From NCBI GenBank assembly GCA_028023455.1, contig JAQFVV010000151.1:1395001-1459000 (forward strand): a stretch of DNA of 64,000 nt. Reading direction: 5' to 3'. Within the stretch, counting starts at the first letter, position 1. The number at the start of each line of letters is the position of its first letter. Below the pieces are notes generated by a model. The model was not told the origin of the DNA. It saw nothing but the letters and a program-made list of their open reading frames with translations, and searched no databases. Shown in pieces: positions 1 to 11,092 of the stretch. Both the position numbers and the translations under genes were made by a program. This DNA comes from Epiperipatus broadwayi. Taxonomy: Eukaryota > Onychophora > Udeonychophora > Euonychophora > Peripatidae.

Positions 1-209
1 ATTGACGAAATCAGCTTTTAATTTATTCAATATGGGTGCCAGGACCTTTTATTCTAAAGAGACCGCTGAAATAGTCAAATAACGTCTCACGAATAAAAAA
101 AGAAAAATACTTTTAAACTAATCGGTATTACATCATACCGTAACGAGAATTATTTTTTAAGATTATTATTCCTGGGCTTATTGAAACATATTGGCAAAGG
201 TAAATTATG

Positions 210-359
210 TTTTAAATCTTATTAAACTAATAATAAATTTAATAATAAAAAATACTAACTATTATTAATAATGCACAAATTACATTTTAAATCTTATTAA
301 ACTAATAATAAATTTAATAATAAAAAATACTAACTATTATTAATAACGCACAAATGAAA
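210..359. repeat. Two-copy tandem repeat, 75-bp period
   Basis: The segment beginning TTTTAAATCTTATTAAAC at 210 repeats almost exactly from 285. Both copies end in a GCACAAAT motif and differ by only a few bases. It is AT-only apart from isolated C/G. No coding potential is visible. Confidence 0.85.
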
Positions 360-767
360 ATTGATATTAGAAATATTTTTTATTATAACAGATTAAAAAT
401 CTGTTTAAGTTAAAATGAGAATTCCTAATCAAGTAAATTAGAGAGAACACATATTAATTCAAACATGACGCAATCAATAAAATAAAATAATTAATTAAAA
501 AGTTCTGGTATAAACAAAAGTCTTTTGTACAGAAAAAATAACAGTCTCTATCGGGATTATTTTAAGATTTGTTTGCAAACACTTAATTTTATCACAATCA
601 AGAATAAGTAGTCTTACCGGTAAGTTTTAGTGAGTTCACGATGGTTGTAGATAACTATGCATAGTTTTTAGGGGTTAAAATGAGATCACGGCCATTGATT
701 ATAAATTGATCTTGGTGCTGGTTCCATAGGCTAGTCGCGTAAGCTTCTCTGGTGTCCATCGGTAACG

Positions 768-1001
768 ATGTCAGCTAAAGCTCCGGTCTACTCTCGTATG
801 AAGAACTTTTTCATCGTAGAGTGGTCTGGATTCTTTAATCCAAAACCAACCAAAAGAATATTAGGCAAACCAAGACGTTCCTCCAACCGAACCCCTCCTT
901 TTTATACTAGAGGTCCAGTTTTTAGACTTCTGTGCATGCTATTATCATGGCGTTTTATGTTTATAATCTTATACAGTCTTTTATCATTTTTCAATTACTA
1001 A
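768..1001 (+). CDS. Unassigned small ORF or exon, GC-richer than its surroundings
   Basis: A 77-codon ORF opens at an ATG at 768. Its first 54 or so codons are clearly less AT-rich than the flanks and encode a basic, proline/arginine-containing segment (motifs EWSGFFNPKP, KRILGKPRRSSN, PPFYTRGPVF). The last 20 residues are hydrophobic and low in complexity, so they may be read-through into intron or UTR. It precedes WDR4 exon A by about 8 kb on the same strand, but it does not resemble the known WDR4 N-terminus. It could be the first exon of another gene, a small mitochondrial or membrane protein, or chance. I do not recognise the family. No convincing splice donor was found near 920. Confidence 0.3.
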   Translation: MSAKAPVYSRMKNFFIVEWSGFFNPKPTKRILGKPRRSSNRTPPFYTRGPVFRLLCMLLSWRFMFIILYSLLSFFNY

Positions 1002-3413
1002 GTCTCATTTTTCATCAAGTTTTTCGGCCATCTTTAATTAGCTATACTTTTCTTTTAGCTTATCTTTTTTTTACTTTTGGAATTCTTTTGTTCTCTCCAA
1101 TTCTACTTTTATTTCTAATTACATTAAAAAAAATACGAAAGAATAATTTAACTTTCATTGTACGTTATTTTTTTTTAAAAAAAAAATTAGTCAAAAAAAA
1201 AATCTAAATTTACTTTTATTTTTTTAGCTTTTACCAAATGCCAATATATTTGCAACGTATATAAATAAACGTTACAATATTAAATAATGTTATTATATGT
1301 TTATGCAAAAAATAATTTTAATACAATTGTTTTTTAGATCTGAAGAAGATCGCTAGTCAGTCAAAACTCAAATTAAATTGTGAAAACTGCATTGATAGAA
1401 GTACAGATTTTTTTGTAAATATTTATTAAAAGCTATACCATAGGATTGGAAAAAATTTTGGATTATACAGCACAATTTGATATGCGATCCTGCCTAATTT
1501 TTTTAAGATATTTAGTTATAATGTGAATGGATAACTCCCCCAACATGCCCAGATCATAATAATCATATAGTCATTTACTCCAATTGCATTATGTTTGAGT
1601 ACTAAAATGACAGAATGAGCCAATAATTAGTGTTAAATTGACTAGAACTGTTTTTTTCTTTCCTCAGATAGGAATTTATTCAAATATCTTTAGCAGTCTG
1701 TGCCAGAAATATGTCTGTTAGATTTATTTAAGAGATTGGTATGGTTATCATTGATGGTGTAAGAGGCAGGAACTATTGACAATGTGCTTTGAGATTTTGA
1801 CAATATTACAGTCCTTCACATCTAAGTAAAAGTTATCATTATGTTTTTTTTAAGAAGCATGATAGTTATATTATTTTACACTTTCTATTCTTCTTTTTAG
1901 CTTCCAATAATTTGAATGGTTGACAGTCTTATATTGTAGAGAAATATAGTAGGAGTGTTATAAAAATCATTTACATATATGTCATTTATAAATTTGAAAA
2001 AGATTGCTAGCCAATCAGTAGAAAAGAAAAAACATCAATTAAAAGTGTTAAAAACAAAAATTGAAATTGCTTATTATTTAGCAATATAATATTATGAGAT
2101 TCAATACAAATATAAAGAAAAAATAATAAGAATATAATTACAAGAAAGCTTGGAAGTTTCTTAGTAAAAACATCAGTTGGTTGTTTTTTTTTGAAAGACA
2201 AAATGAAAATAGCAAAAGCTACGTGAGATAAATAGATAAGAAAGTTTGCAGGAAGAACATTAAGAGGTTTATTTATAAGATCTTGAGTACTGAAGTAAAC
2301 TCAAGAAAGACTTTGATACTTTGGTGAATCAGCTATAATTAAAAAAAACCTTTAAAGCAAATAAAAAATGAGTCTTTAAATCTGATCTGTGGATTTCATT
2401 AGTAATGTTTATCTTTTTTCAAAAAAACTCTCTGTAAGTAATAGAATTGTACATGTAAATACATGAAAGCAATTAACATTTAAAGAATATAATAATCTCA
2501 ATCTGTTGTCAAGGCAACCTCCTTTAATGGATAAAAATGGAAATTCACTGATTACTAAAGCTTATAGAAAATGGTTCTAGAATAGGATGAAAATAATTTT
2601 TCTTGAAAGCATGAGAAGTTCAGAAAAGGAATCTCCAATTGTTATAGCACTAATATTTCACAAATACCTAGAAATAATCTGGTGTCAGGTCTGTATAACT
2701 ATGCAACTGAATTGACCTGAATAATATAAAAATAATGTATAAGCTCATGAAACCCAGCATTGAATCCTAATCTTTGCTGAAGAAGGCAAAAGCTATAAAC
2801 AGTCTGTTTAGAAGAGGGGATTTTATAGTATTATATCTTGATTATTTTAGTTTACAGTAGATGGTTTTTGAATAGGATGAAAATAACTGCTTTTGTAAAT
2901 TAGAGTGGAATAAAATCTCATGCATTTAAAGTAGCTGTTAAAACTTACATATGGGTTTTTAAACAATGCAAATTACCTAATTGTTTCCTGAAACATGTAT
3001 GAAAGTTGAAATATAAGAAAGTAGAGCAGTATAAAAAAAAGTGTTTTTAAATGTATATTTTTTAATGAGATGTATATAACACTTTATTGATTAGTATCTG
3101 GTGTTTTCTTTATAAATTTGTCAGGAGGTAGTCGAATTGTACTCTTCTTTTACTTTTCTTGATAAAAAGTTCTTTAACATGCTGTGTCTTTTTCTATTGC
3201 CCTCATACAAAATAGTGAATTGTGCAAAAGCAGAATGTATGAAAGTTGAGGACTAGTTTTAAAGAAGGTTTGAAGAAGTATTTCATCTTTATCAAAGAAA
3301 TTAGAAATAAAATACTCAAGTGAAATTGGATTATTTATCGATTAAGGAGTCAATGAATATGAAATACATCAGTGAAGAGATTATGATACCTGCCAAAAAA
3401 ATTAGGGATAGTT
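1002..3413. other. AT-rich non-coding stretch
   Basis: No gene is supported here. A degenerate hammerhead-like hairpin lies at 1338-1370: CTGAAGA at 1340, a GATC/GTC-type stem, then AAAAC where GAAAC is expected. A weaker relative lies near 1995-2020. The rest is intergenic or intronic A/T-rich DNA with homopolymer runs. Confidence 0.6.
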
Positions 3414-6394
3414 AGTTTTCTCAAGGCGGCGCTGCAGAACCACCAAGAAGCCTGCAATTGATTTTTTTTTTTTTAATATTCGCTAAAAATCACTTAATTT
3501 TAGAAATGGTACATCCCCCCCCTGCCGCCGCACGAGACAAATCGGTCAAAATTGCTGAAATTGAAATGTAAAAAAAAAAAAATAGCTAAAAATCACTTAA
3601 TTTAGAAATGGTAGACCCCCCACCCGCCGCACGACAAATCGGTCAGAAGCGCTGAAATTGAAATGTATAATTGAAAAAAAAAACTATAATAAAAGCCTAC
3701 GAAATTAAACAAAAACATACTAAATGTCAAAGCGACTTAAAAAAGAATCATCTTCAGTTATCTAACTAACAGATAATAATTCAAAGCTCATAGTAACCTG
3801 TAATAGTATATTAGTTTATATCAAAAATTATTGCAAATAAAAAATAGCACATATACAAAATCAACAAAACAGAAATAAAATAATCAGAATAGAAAATTGA
3901 AATTTAAAACAAAAGTTGATTATAACATCTGAGGCAAATAACGTTTATAAATCCCCTCCCCCTCCTGCACAAAGGGTTCAATGAAAAATAAGCAAAGTTC
4001 ACATTATGAATGCTATTTTTAAAATCCTATGAAATAAATGAGAAAAAAATATATAATAAAAGCCTACGACATTAAACAAAAACATACTAAATCTCAAAGC
4101 GATTTAAAAAATAAAAGTATTTATAAAATGTAAAAATAACAGCACGAAAAATTGCGGGAAATGTCTTAAAAAAGAATCAGTCTCAGTTATCTAACTAACA
4201 GATCTAATAATCTTTTATTAATAAAGGTTCTTTTTGAAAGTACATATTAAGTAATCAATGTTCCTATTAATCTATAATAGCGTCATTAGAGTTTAAATTC
4301 AGTTAATATGTTACTCTATTACTAGTTTATATCAAAATTATTGCAAGTACTCGGATTAAGTCGCACATATATAAAATCAACAAAATATACATAAAATAAT
4401 CAGAATAGAAAATACAATTTGAAAGTAATTTACCAATTTCCCTGGGGAGTGAGTTCATCTTTCAGCAGGTCGTTGAATTTTTTCACCCTTACAAAATGAA
4501 ACTTGGGCATTGTAGATCGCTCCATTAGTGACAAAATATGGATATATATATTTTTCCCGTCTATTGATCGTGTTTTCTTTCACTTAAAGTTTTTATTTTT
4601 AAAATAACTTACGCACAATTTATAAACTGAAAAAATAGCTAAACATTTTTGGTACTATATGTAGTATAAAGAAATTTCCAGAACTCGGGTCACATGACTG
4701 ATTGATGTTGCAAGTTTTATCGCGGGGAAATTGATCTCTACGTTTTTAAAATCAACAAGTGTATTTTTTTTTACAAAAGCACCCTATTTTTTTAAAAAAT
4801 GGAAAATAATACTTTTTCTCGTTTTAAATTATAAATCAATAATATCAACAAATTAAAAATCCTTTTTCTTTTCAAAAACTTTATTTTCTTGTATCAATAC
4901 TAAACATATATTTATAAGTTGTGAGTGGAGGGAGTTTGAAGATGGTAAATGTAACAATTTATATAATATAAAACTCCAACGTTTCAACTGTTTTTATCTT
5001 CTTACAGTTATTTTTGGAGTTTTATATTATATAAATATGTTCAGTATTGATATAAGAAAATAAAGTTTTTGAAAAGAAGAAGGATTTTTAATTTGTTGAT
5101 ATTATTGGAGAACATATATATTTTAAAAGAAAAAGTGATTGTACATTTGCAGTGTTATAATATATGATTATAAATCAAATAATTTATATATATGCATTTT
5201 CTCAAAATATTGATCCATCAAGCTTTCTGGGGTTTCTTGGGAGGGGCTTCCTCCGTTATTATTTTTTATTTGGCTTTGGGATGAAAGGAAGTAAAACGAA
5301 AACATTACTGTTCTATTTAGTTTGTGCTTTAATGAAGACAAAACTTAACCCTAATACGTAATACTTTTTATTTATTGTTTGAAAAAAATTCGAATGAAAA
5401 CTGCTATACACATTCCATTCCATAAGTTTTAAAGTTTATACAGCTTTTTATGGACACACATGCGCACAACAAATTAGAATTAAAACAACTAATAAACAGA
5501 CATTTAATCAAAAACTGACATGCAAACAAATGAAGGCAAAAGACTAATGATTTCTTTAGGTTATGTGTTTATTTATAATAAATAAATAAAACAAACACAA
5601 ATTCAAGTTAAAGTAAGACCTTGATATAAACACAAAAAAAAAAACTAAGACCTTGTTGCAAAACCAATCAGTCATGTGACCCAGGTTCTGGAAATTTCTT
5701 TATACTACATATAGTACCAAAAATGCTTAGCTATTTTTTCAGTTTCTAAATTGTGCGTAAGGTATTTTAAAAATAAAAAAATTTAATTGAAAGAAAACGC
5801 GATCAATAGACGGGAAAAATATAATATATATATCCATACTTTGTCACTAATGGAGCGATCTACAATGCCCAAGTTTCATTTTGTAAGGATGAAAAAATTC
5901 AACGACCTGCTGAAAGATGAACTCACTCCCCAGGGAAATTGGTAAATTACTTTCAAATTGTATTTTCTAATCTGAGTACTTGCAATAATTTTGATATAAA
6001 CTAGTAATAGAGTAACATATTAACTGAATTTAAACTGAAGATGATTGTTTTTTAAATCGCTTTGACATTTAGTATGTTTTTGTTTAATTTCGTAGGCTTT
6101 TATTATAGTTTTTTTTTTTTTCAATTATACATTTCAATTTCAGCGCTTTTGACCGATTTGTCGTGCGGGCGGGGGGGTCTACCATTTCTAAAATTAAGTG
6201 ATTTTTAGCTATTTTTTTTTTTTACATTTCAATTTCAGCAATTTTGACCGATTTGTCCGTGCGGCGGCAGGGGGGGGGTACCATTTCTAAAATTAAGCGA
6301 TTTTTAGCGAATATTAAAAAAAAAAATTATCAATTGCAGGCTTCTTGGTGGTTCTGCAGCGCTGCCTGGTGGCTCGTCCAGTTCTTGAGAAAAG
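3414..6394. mobile_element. Large (about 3 kb) foldback element with long imperfect inverted repeats
   Basis: The left arm (about 3414-4704) and right arm (about 5665-6394) are reverse complements over most of their length. Both contain TTCTCAAG at the tip, a GCGCTGCAGAACCACCAAGA motif, and near the inner end TCACATGACTGATTG with its complement. An inner inverted repeat (about 4837-4908 against 5038-5105) continues the symmetry toward a centre near 5000. Each arm also holds a tandem duplication of about 95 bp containing a run of C (or G) followed by ACAAATCGGTC or its complement. The left arm carries an extra internal duplication (about 3690-3905 repeated at 4048-4425), which explains its greater length. 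The asymmetric segment 5106-5650 has no recognisable transposase. This is probably a non-autonomous DNA transposon or foldback. No clear target-site duplication was found. Confidence 0.8.
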
Positions 6395-8333
6395 CAGCTA
6401 CGAATTTGTTTTTTCAATGATTAATAATTAAAACAATAAATCTGAAGATAGATAAAATGTCATTATTTCCTACTAAATAATCAAAAAATGATAGCCTAAC
6501 TTTGCACTTCCAATGCTCGAACTTTTTATGTGGCTTGCTGCAATCTAGAAGGGCAGACTCTGGAGCTCAAAGTCCATATATTACAGGCCGCTCGGTCACT
6601 TTCGGCCCTTAAATTTTGTGTGAACCCCCAAACAATAAAATCATTCAATTGTTAATAATTAATAATAACATTATATCCTTAAATTTCTAATCTAGATTTA
6701 TTATCGGCAGTCATCTTTAATCAGAACTAGAGCGTTTATAAATATATTTGCTGTGAAGTTATATATGATATGGATCTTGTAGTACTGTCATAGTATGTCT
6801 GCCTGTCATGCCTATGACTTTGGTTTGACTCAGGTTAGATTAAACTTGGAAACTTTTTTTAGGTTCTCATTAGACTTAGCATTCTCCGTCTGGCCCATAA
6901 CTATTCCAGTAATCATTCGTTTTTGATCAATAAATGAATATCTAGTTATTCTTAACTAGAAGGTAAAATAAAGATGGGAAACTACTTAATGCTTCACATC
7001 TGACAATTGGCAAACCTGGTAAATAATGCTGACCCCAGAACAGTTGTGGTTGAATAGATGTAAGCCTAATGATGGTAAATATTTAAAGCCATTTTATTTA
7101 CCATATTTGTATTTTGCGTAATATATGCATTTATAGGCAAATGCCGAGTGGATCTGAACTAGGGAATAGTTATAGGTAGTTTGTTTTATAATTATATAGT
7201 TATTTTTAATACTGTTAAACTTGATTTTTATTCTCTTCTAGCAATTTAATTCAAAATTTGGATATCCCATAATATGCAAATAAATATTGAGAGAATATGA
7301 TTGGCTCACAGTTTGAGGACTTGTACTATTTTTTTTTTTCATTTTTTGGATCATCACGTTTTTTATTTTAAAATAAATTTTTTTTTTTTTTTACTTTTTA
7401 TATTGCATTGTTATATGAATGAAAATATAAGGTCTGAATTTTTTACTTCTGATTTTGTTCCTAATACAGACTGAAGATGATTGGCAGAGAATCATCGAAA
7501 TATCTTTAGATTATAAGAAAAATAAATGTAAGAATTTAAGTGCAAAGAATGGAGGGGTTTTTTTCCATTATTCATTCAAATGGAATATTTCTGAACGATC
7601 TAAGGCTACATTGTAGATATGGTAGCCAATGGTACTTTAATACGATCAATTCCATAAATCTGTGAATTGCAACATATTACTGAAATATATTTCACAAGTT
7701 CTCACACAGTCTGCATTAAGCTGTTAATTAAATTTGAGTTTCAAAATATTTCTGTTTATATAGATGTTGAATCTATGACTGGAGTAAAGGCATATCTTTT
7801 TGAATTGGGAAAATTATAGGACATGAAAAATATTTAACAATGAACTTAACCATGGTTTTCATTCAACAAGTGGACTCCCTTTATATTATAAGAATTATTT
7901 CAACAGCATTATAAAGTCTGTAACATTGATTGCTTTCATTGGGAGTTAGTGATGTAAAAACAAGGGGATGGCTATAATTAGACTAAATATTGATGTCTTT
8001 TAGAAAGAAAAGTTTGCTGCAAAGAAAATTAAAAAACATCATTGCAAAATGTCATTCAAAGGACTAAAGGATCAACATTTGTTATTTGAAATTGTAATAT
8101 ATTTATGGTTCAGTGATCAATTTATGTGATTCAGTGCAGCGATAAAATGACTCTTTCGAACTCAAGATCAATAGATTGCACACAGCTCTGTCATTTCCTA
8201 TACTCAAACTTTTTATAAACTCCTGAGTATTGAAACCATTTGTTGTTCTTTTGTTGTTCTTTCCGTATGGCATTGTAAAATTCATCTTCTCACATTTTGT
8301 TTTTTTACTTCTTTTTCTTTCTTTCTTTATTTT
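6395..8333. other. Non-coding stretch with one hammerhead-like hairpin
   Basis: No exon was recognised. At 7471-7501 a CTGAAGA is followed by a stem (GATT with AATC, loop GGCAGAG) and CGAAAT, which is a degenerate hammerhead-like arrangement on the + strand. The rest is AT-rich intergenic or intronic sequence. Confidence 0.5.
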
Positions 8334-8780
8334 AAGCCAATAAACATCACATGACCACCGTCTCTTATGCTTGTGTATAACTGTTGTTAAAACAGGCAAA
8401 CTCACTATACGTATGCCACACACAGCAAGCTAGAGTAATCAATGGATGCCAGAAGGCTTGTGCATAAAATTCCCATCTAGTGCCTACTCATCCAATATCC
8501 CCAGACTAGTTTCTGGCTTGTGGCCTTCGTCAGTGAGGAGCCTTGGATCTGAGAGCACTGCATCTAGATCTTAGGATCTAATGCAACCCTCCAGCAACCA
8601 CCTTTTATCTCCATTTAACTACAAAACTATGAGTCTTAAACTGAAAACCCCTTAATGTTTCCAATTCAAGCCCATCAGCTTAAATAGTTATATGGGTCTG
8701 AACCCAGTTCAGTTCCCATACATTTTGGTGTCTTTGGTTCTTTAATAACCATAGCCACCAATATCCTATTAGGCAGGATT
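8334..8780 (-). mobile_element. Hammerhead-bearing short element, subfamily 1, single unit
   Basis: This copy begins with a CCAATAAACATCACATGACC stretch and ends near TATTAGGCAGGATT. The same landmarks bound the tandem unit at 51953-52494, so it looks like one full-length unit of about 445 bp. It contains a conserved hammerhead motif on the minus strand (8490-8549). Related copies are at 23302-23813, 35882-36225, 39942-40278, 43099-43680 and 51953-52494. No protein is encoded: the minus-strand ORF across this region is a product of the repeat. A clean target-site duplication was not found for this copy. Confidence 0.75.
8490..8549 (-). ncRNA. Hammerhead ribozyme motif (type I-like), best-preserved subfamily 1 copy
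   Basis: Read on the minus strand, CTGACGA (core, N7=C) is followed by a short stem II (GGC with GCC, loop CACAA), then GAAAC, then TA and GTC. ACTAGT is self-complementary and could form stem III in a dimer. The bases before the core (ATCCAAGG, CTCCTCA) pair with those after the GTC (TGGGGA, then TTGGAT). This makes a two-part stem I with an internal loop, as in efficient natural hammerheads. All core positions visible in the consensus CUGANGA...GAAA...UH are kept. Activity is inferred, not shown. Confidence 0.75.
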
Positions 8781-9213
8781 TATTTCAGAATTAAAACTTG
8801 GATATATTTATTATTTATAGATTGGTTTACGAGTGCATTTCTTACAAAACTTATCTATAGCTGTTTTGGTTTCTCTTTGCCTCTTTCCCCGAGTTAGGAT
8901 GGCCATATTAGTTTACGAAAGGGCCAAAGGCGATGATAATGATTTCTAATATACATGCATTATGTTTTAAATTATGACTGAAATGGAACTAATGATATAA
9001 AACTAGCTATTTTTGACAGTTCCTACTATTAAACATTGTGCACGCTAGGGCATACACATGTTTACATGTGTGTTAATTTGTTAGTGCATAAAATTGGAAT
9101 ATAGATTATACTTCATCATTTTTTGCTAGGTCGATATTTAAATGCTCATATTATAGTTAATTCTGGTACAAAGACTTGATATTTTTTAAAGAATGTTTGT
9201 TATGTACCCATAG

Positions 9214-9376
9214 GTCATGTGTTCGAAGATGCACTTCATTAACATTTTCTTCTCAAGAAGATGCCATAGTTGTTGCTGATAAGTCTGGAGATGTCTATAA
9301 GTTTTTAATAGAAGATAACAAATCTGAAAATTCGAGAGTTCTTCAGTTGGGTCATTTATCAATGCTGTTAGATGTG
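9214..9376 (+). CDS. WDR4: WDR4 exon A (tRNA m7G46 methyltransferase WD40 subunit)
   Basis: WDR4 (Trm82, Wuho) is the non-catalytic WD40 partner of METTL1/Trm8 and supports N7-methylation of G46 in tRNAs. In animals it is mainly nuclear. This exon gives 54 whole codons with the family motifs [18 protein letters not shown] and [10 protein letters not shown], which correspond to the first part of the beta-propeller. The acceptor is TACCCATAG before 9214 and the donor is GTAAGT after 9376. It starts with one base completing a codon from an upstream exon, so at least one 5' exon (roughly 80-100 residues in homologues) exists but was not recognised. It joins in phase 0 to exon B. The start and promoter are therefore unknown. 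Confidence 0.93.
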
Positions 9377-10009
9377 GTAAGTTAATTAAAAGTTATATGC
9401 AGAAGTATATATATGTAAGTAAAGTTGATTGAATCTATAATTAAGTGTGTCTGGAATATTCTTATAAGGATTTGTAGATTCTTCTGGTCCCTGAATATTG
9501 GTGCTAAAAAATTAAGAGTGTACACCAGCTGATGATGAAGTTTTTCTGAAACTGAAGCTTTTATTCCTTGGGTTCTTGTGTTTGTCAGGTTTATTTTTTT
9601 CCAAGAATTGGCAATTAGGCAGTCGCTAAAGGTATATTAATTTCATCACTAATTAAATAAAAGCACATTAGCATTTTAAATTATATATTATTTGATTTTG
9701 ATTATATATATACATGTTACATTTAATCTTTTTTTCTCAAGTAACTGAAATTCAATCATTAATTTTACTAAGTTCTGCATTCTTTACTCTGTCTTAGCAC
9801 TCTGACTCATATCAGTTTATGTGATTGAAAACTAGGAAAGGTTGTAGTCGATTAGCACCGCATGCCGCTTGATGGCTCTGTTGCTAGTAAAAAACCAATA
9901 GATATAACGTTACCGGGCTGATTTACAATTTTGTTATTATTTATTCAAAAACAAATAAGTATAATGCTTTCAACTGTTTGTTTGTTTTTTTAATAGAGAT
10001 TTACATTTA

Positions 10010-10133
10010 TTTTTTAATTACATTAGACATGTCAGCGCATAGGGCTGGAATGTGCACTGAGGCAAACTGCTACTCTGATCCAACATTTTTAATTACATTA
10101 TACATGGCAGCGATAGCGCTGGAATGTGCAGGG
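10010..10133. repeat. Two-copy direct repeat, about 76-bp period
   Basis: Both copies share TTTTTAATTACATTA, then ACATG, a CAGCG motif and GCTGGAATGTGCA. The copies start near 10010 and 10086. No coding function is apparent. Confidence 0.65.
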
Positions 10134-10884
10134 AGTTGAACCGATGGTTTGGATCCAAAGGATCGTCCAAAACATACATATTTTGAAAACTATTCTAAAA
10201 AAATTTACAAACAAAATGCTACAAAATGAAAAATTCCATTTTAAAATAGGTCAAAAAAAAACATGGCTTGAACATTCTCTAAGAATAGGCAACAAGAAAT
10301 TTGCCCAATGCTATTTAATGTATTAAAAAACAACCAACTGAAATTAAGATGTAAAAAAAAATTGTTATGTGACAAACATTAAATTGAAATATAATTCTAT
10401 AAATTTTCTCTCTTTGTAATCAATTGAATATGCTCCAAATCTGAACTCTATAAAGTACAAACTACAGTTATCTAAAGCAATATATACTAAATATTAAAAA
10501 AAAAAAAAAATTATTTTGATTTCATTATTTTTAACCCTTTTCTGAATTGGAAAAAACCTACTTGGTTTTTCAAATATAATAAAGTTCTTATTTAATTTAA
10601 GATACAACCACTCTACTTTTGACATGATCAAAGGCAAACTCATGAAACTATGATCCATACTAATTGAGTGAACAAAGTCTTATTTGTACAGCTCAGAAAA
10701 TTTTCTGTGAACCTATCGTAAAAGCATTTATGATATAACTAATAATTGCCATTAGTTTAACGATCATAAAGAATACAATAAAAATAATTTTGTACATTTT
10801 ACTCATTAAAAAACAATTAAATAAATCATTCATATTTTTACTTTTATTAACCTTCACATAAAATAGCCTTTTGCAATGAAATTT

Positions 10885-11092
10885 TATATTCTCCTATTCT
10901 CATTACATTTATGCCACCTATTGTAAGCTTAATTAATCAAAAGATGTCTATCTGGTAGTGCTTATTATCCAAGGCTGTTCTATTCAAATATATCCAGTCT
11001 AGTTTCTAGCTTATAGCTTTCATCAGTAAAATGACTGGCATCTATTGATTACTAAAGCTTACACTAGAGGGCATAAATACGGTAAGAATAGA
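10885..11092 (-). mobile_element. Hammerhead-like foldback, subfamily 2, decayed
   Basis: The outer arms are complementary: TTTATGCCACCTATTGTAAG near 10909 against CTTACACTAGAGGGCATAAA near 11065. Between them, on the minus strand at about 10991-11035, is CTGATGA, a stem II of AGCT with AGCT, and GAAAC. The expected GTC cleavage triplet reads GAC, so this copy is probably inactive. Confidence 0.6.

Noticed and set aside
932-1207. ORF of 91 codons overlapping the 768 ORF
   Set aside because: Hydrophobic Phe/Leu/Ile-rich translation of T-rich DNA ending in a poly-Lys run. No family-like features.
8103-8423. Minus-strand ORF of 106 codons
   Set aside because: Overlaps the start of the hammerhead element and low-complexity Lys/Arg-rich sequence. 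Explained by the repeat.
8821-9000. Candidate upstream WDR4 exon (open stretch with CPRVRMAILVYERAK)
   Set aside because: No match to the WDR4 N-terminal strands and no clean splice pair in the phase required by exon A.
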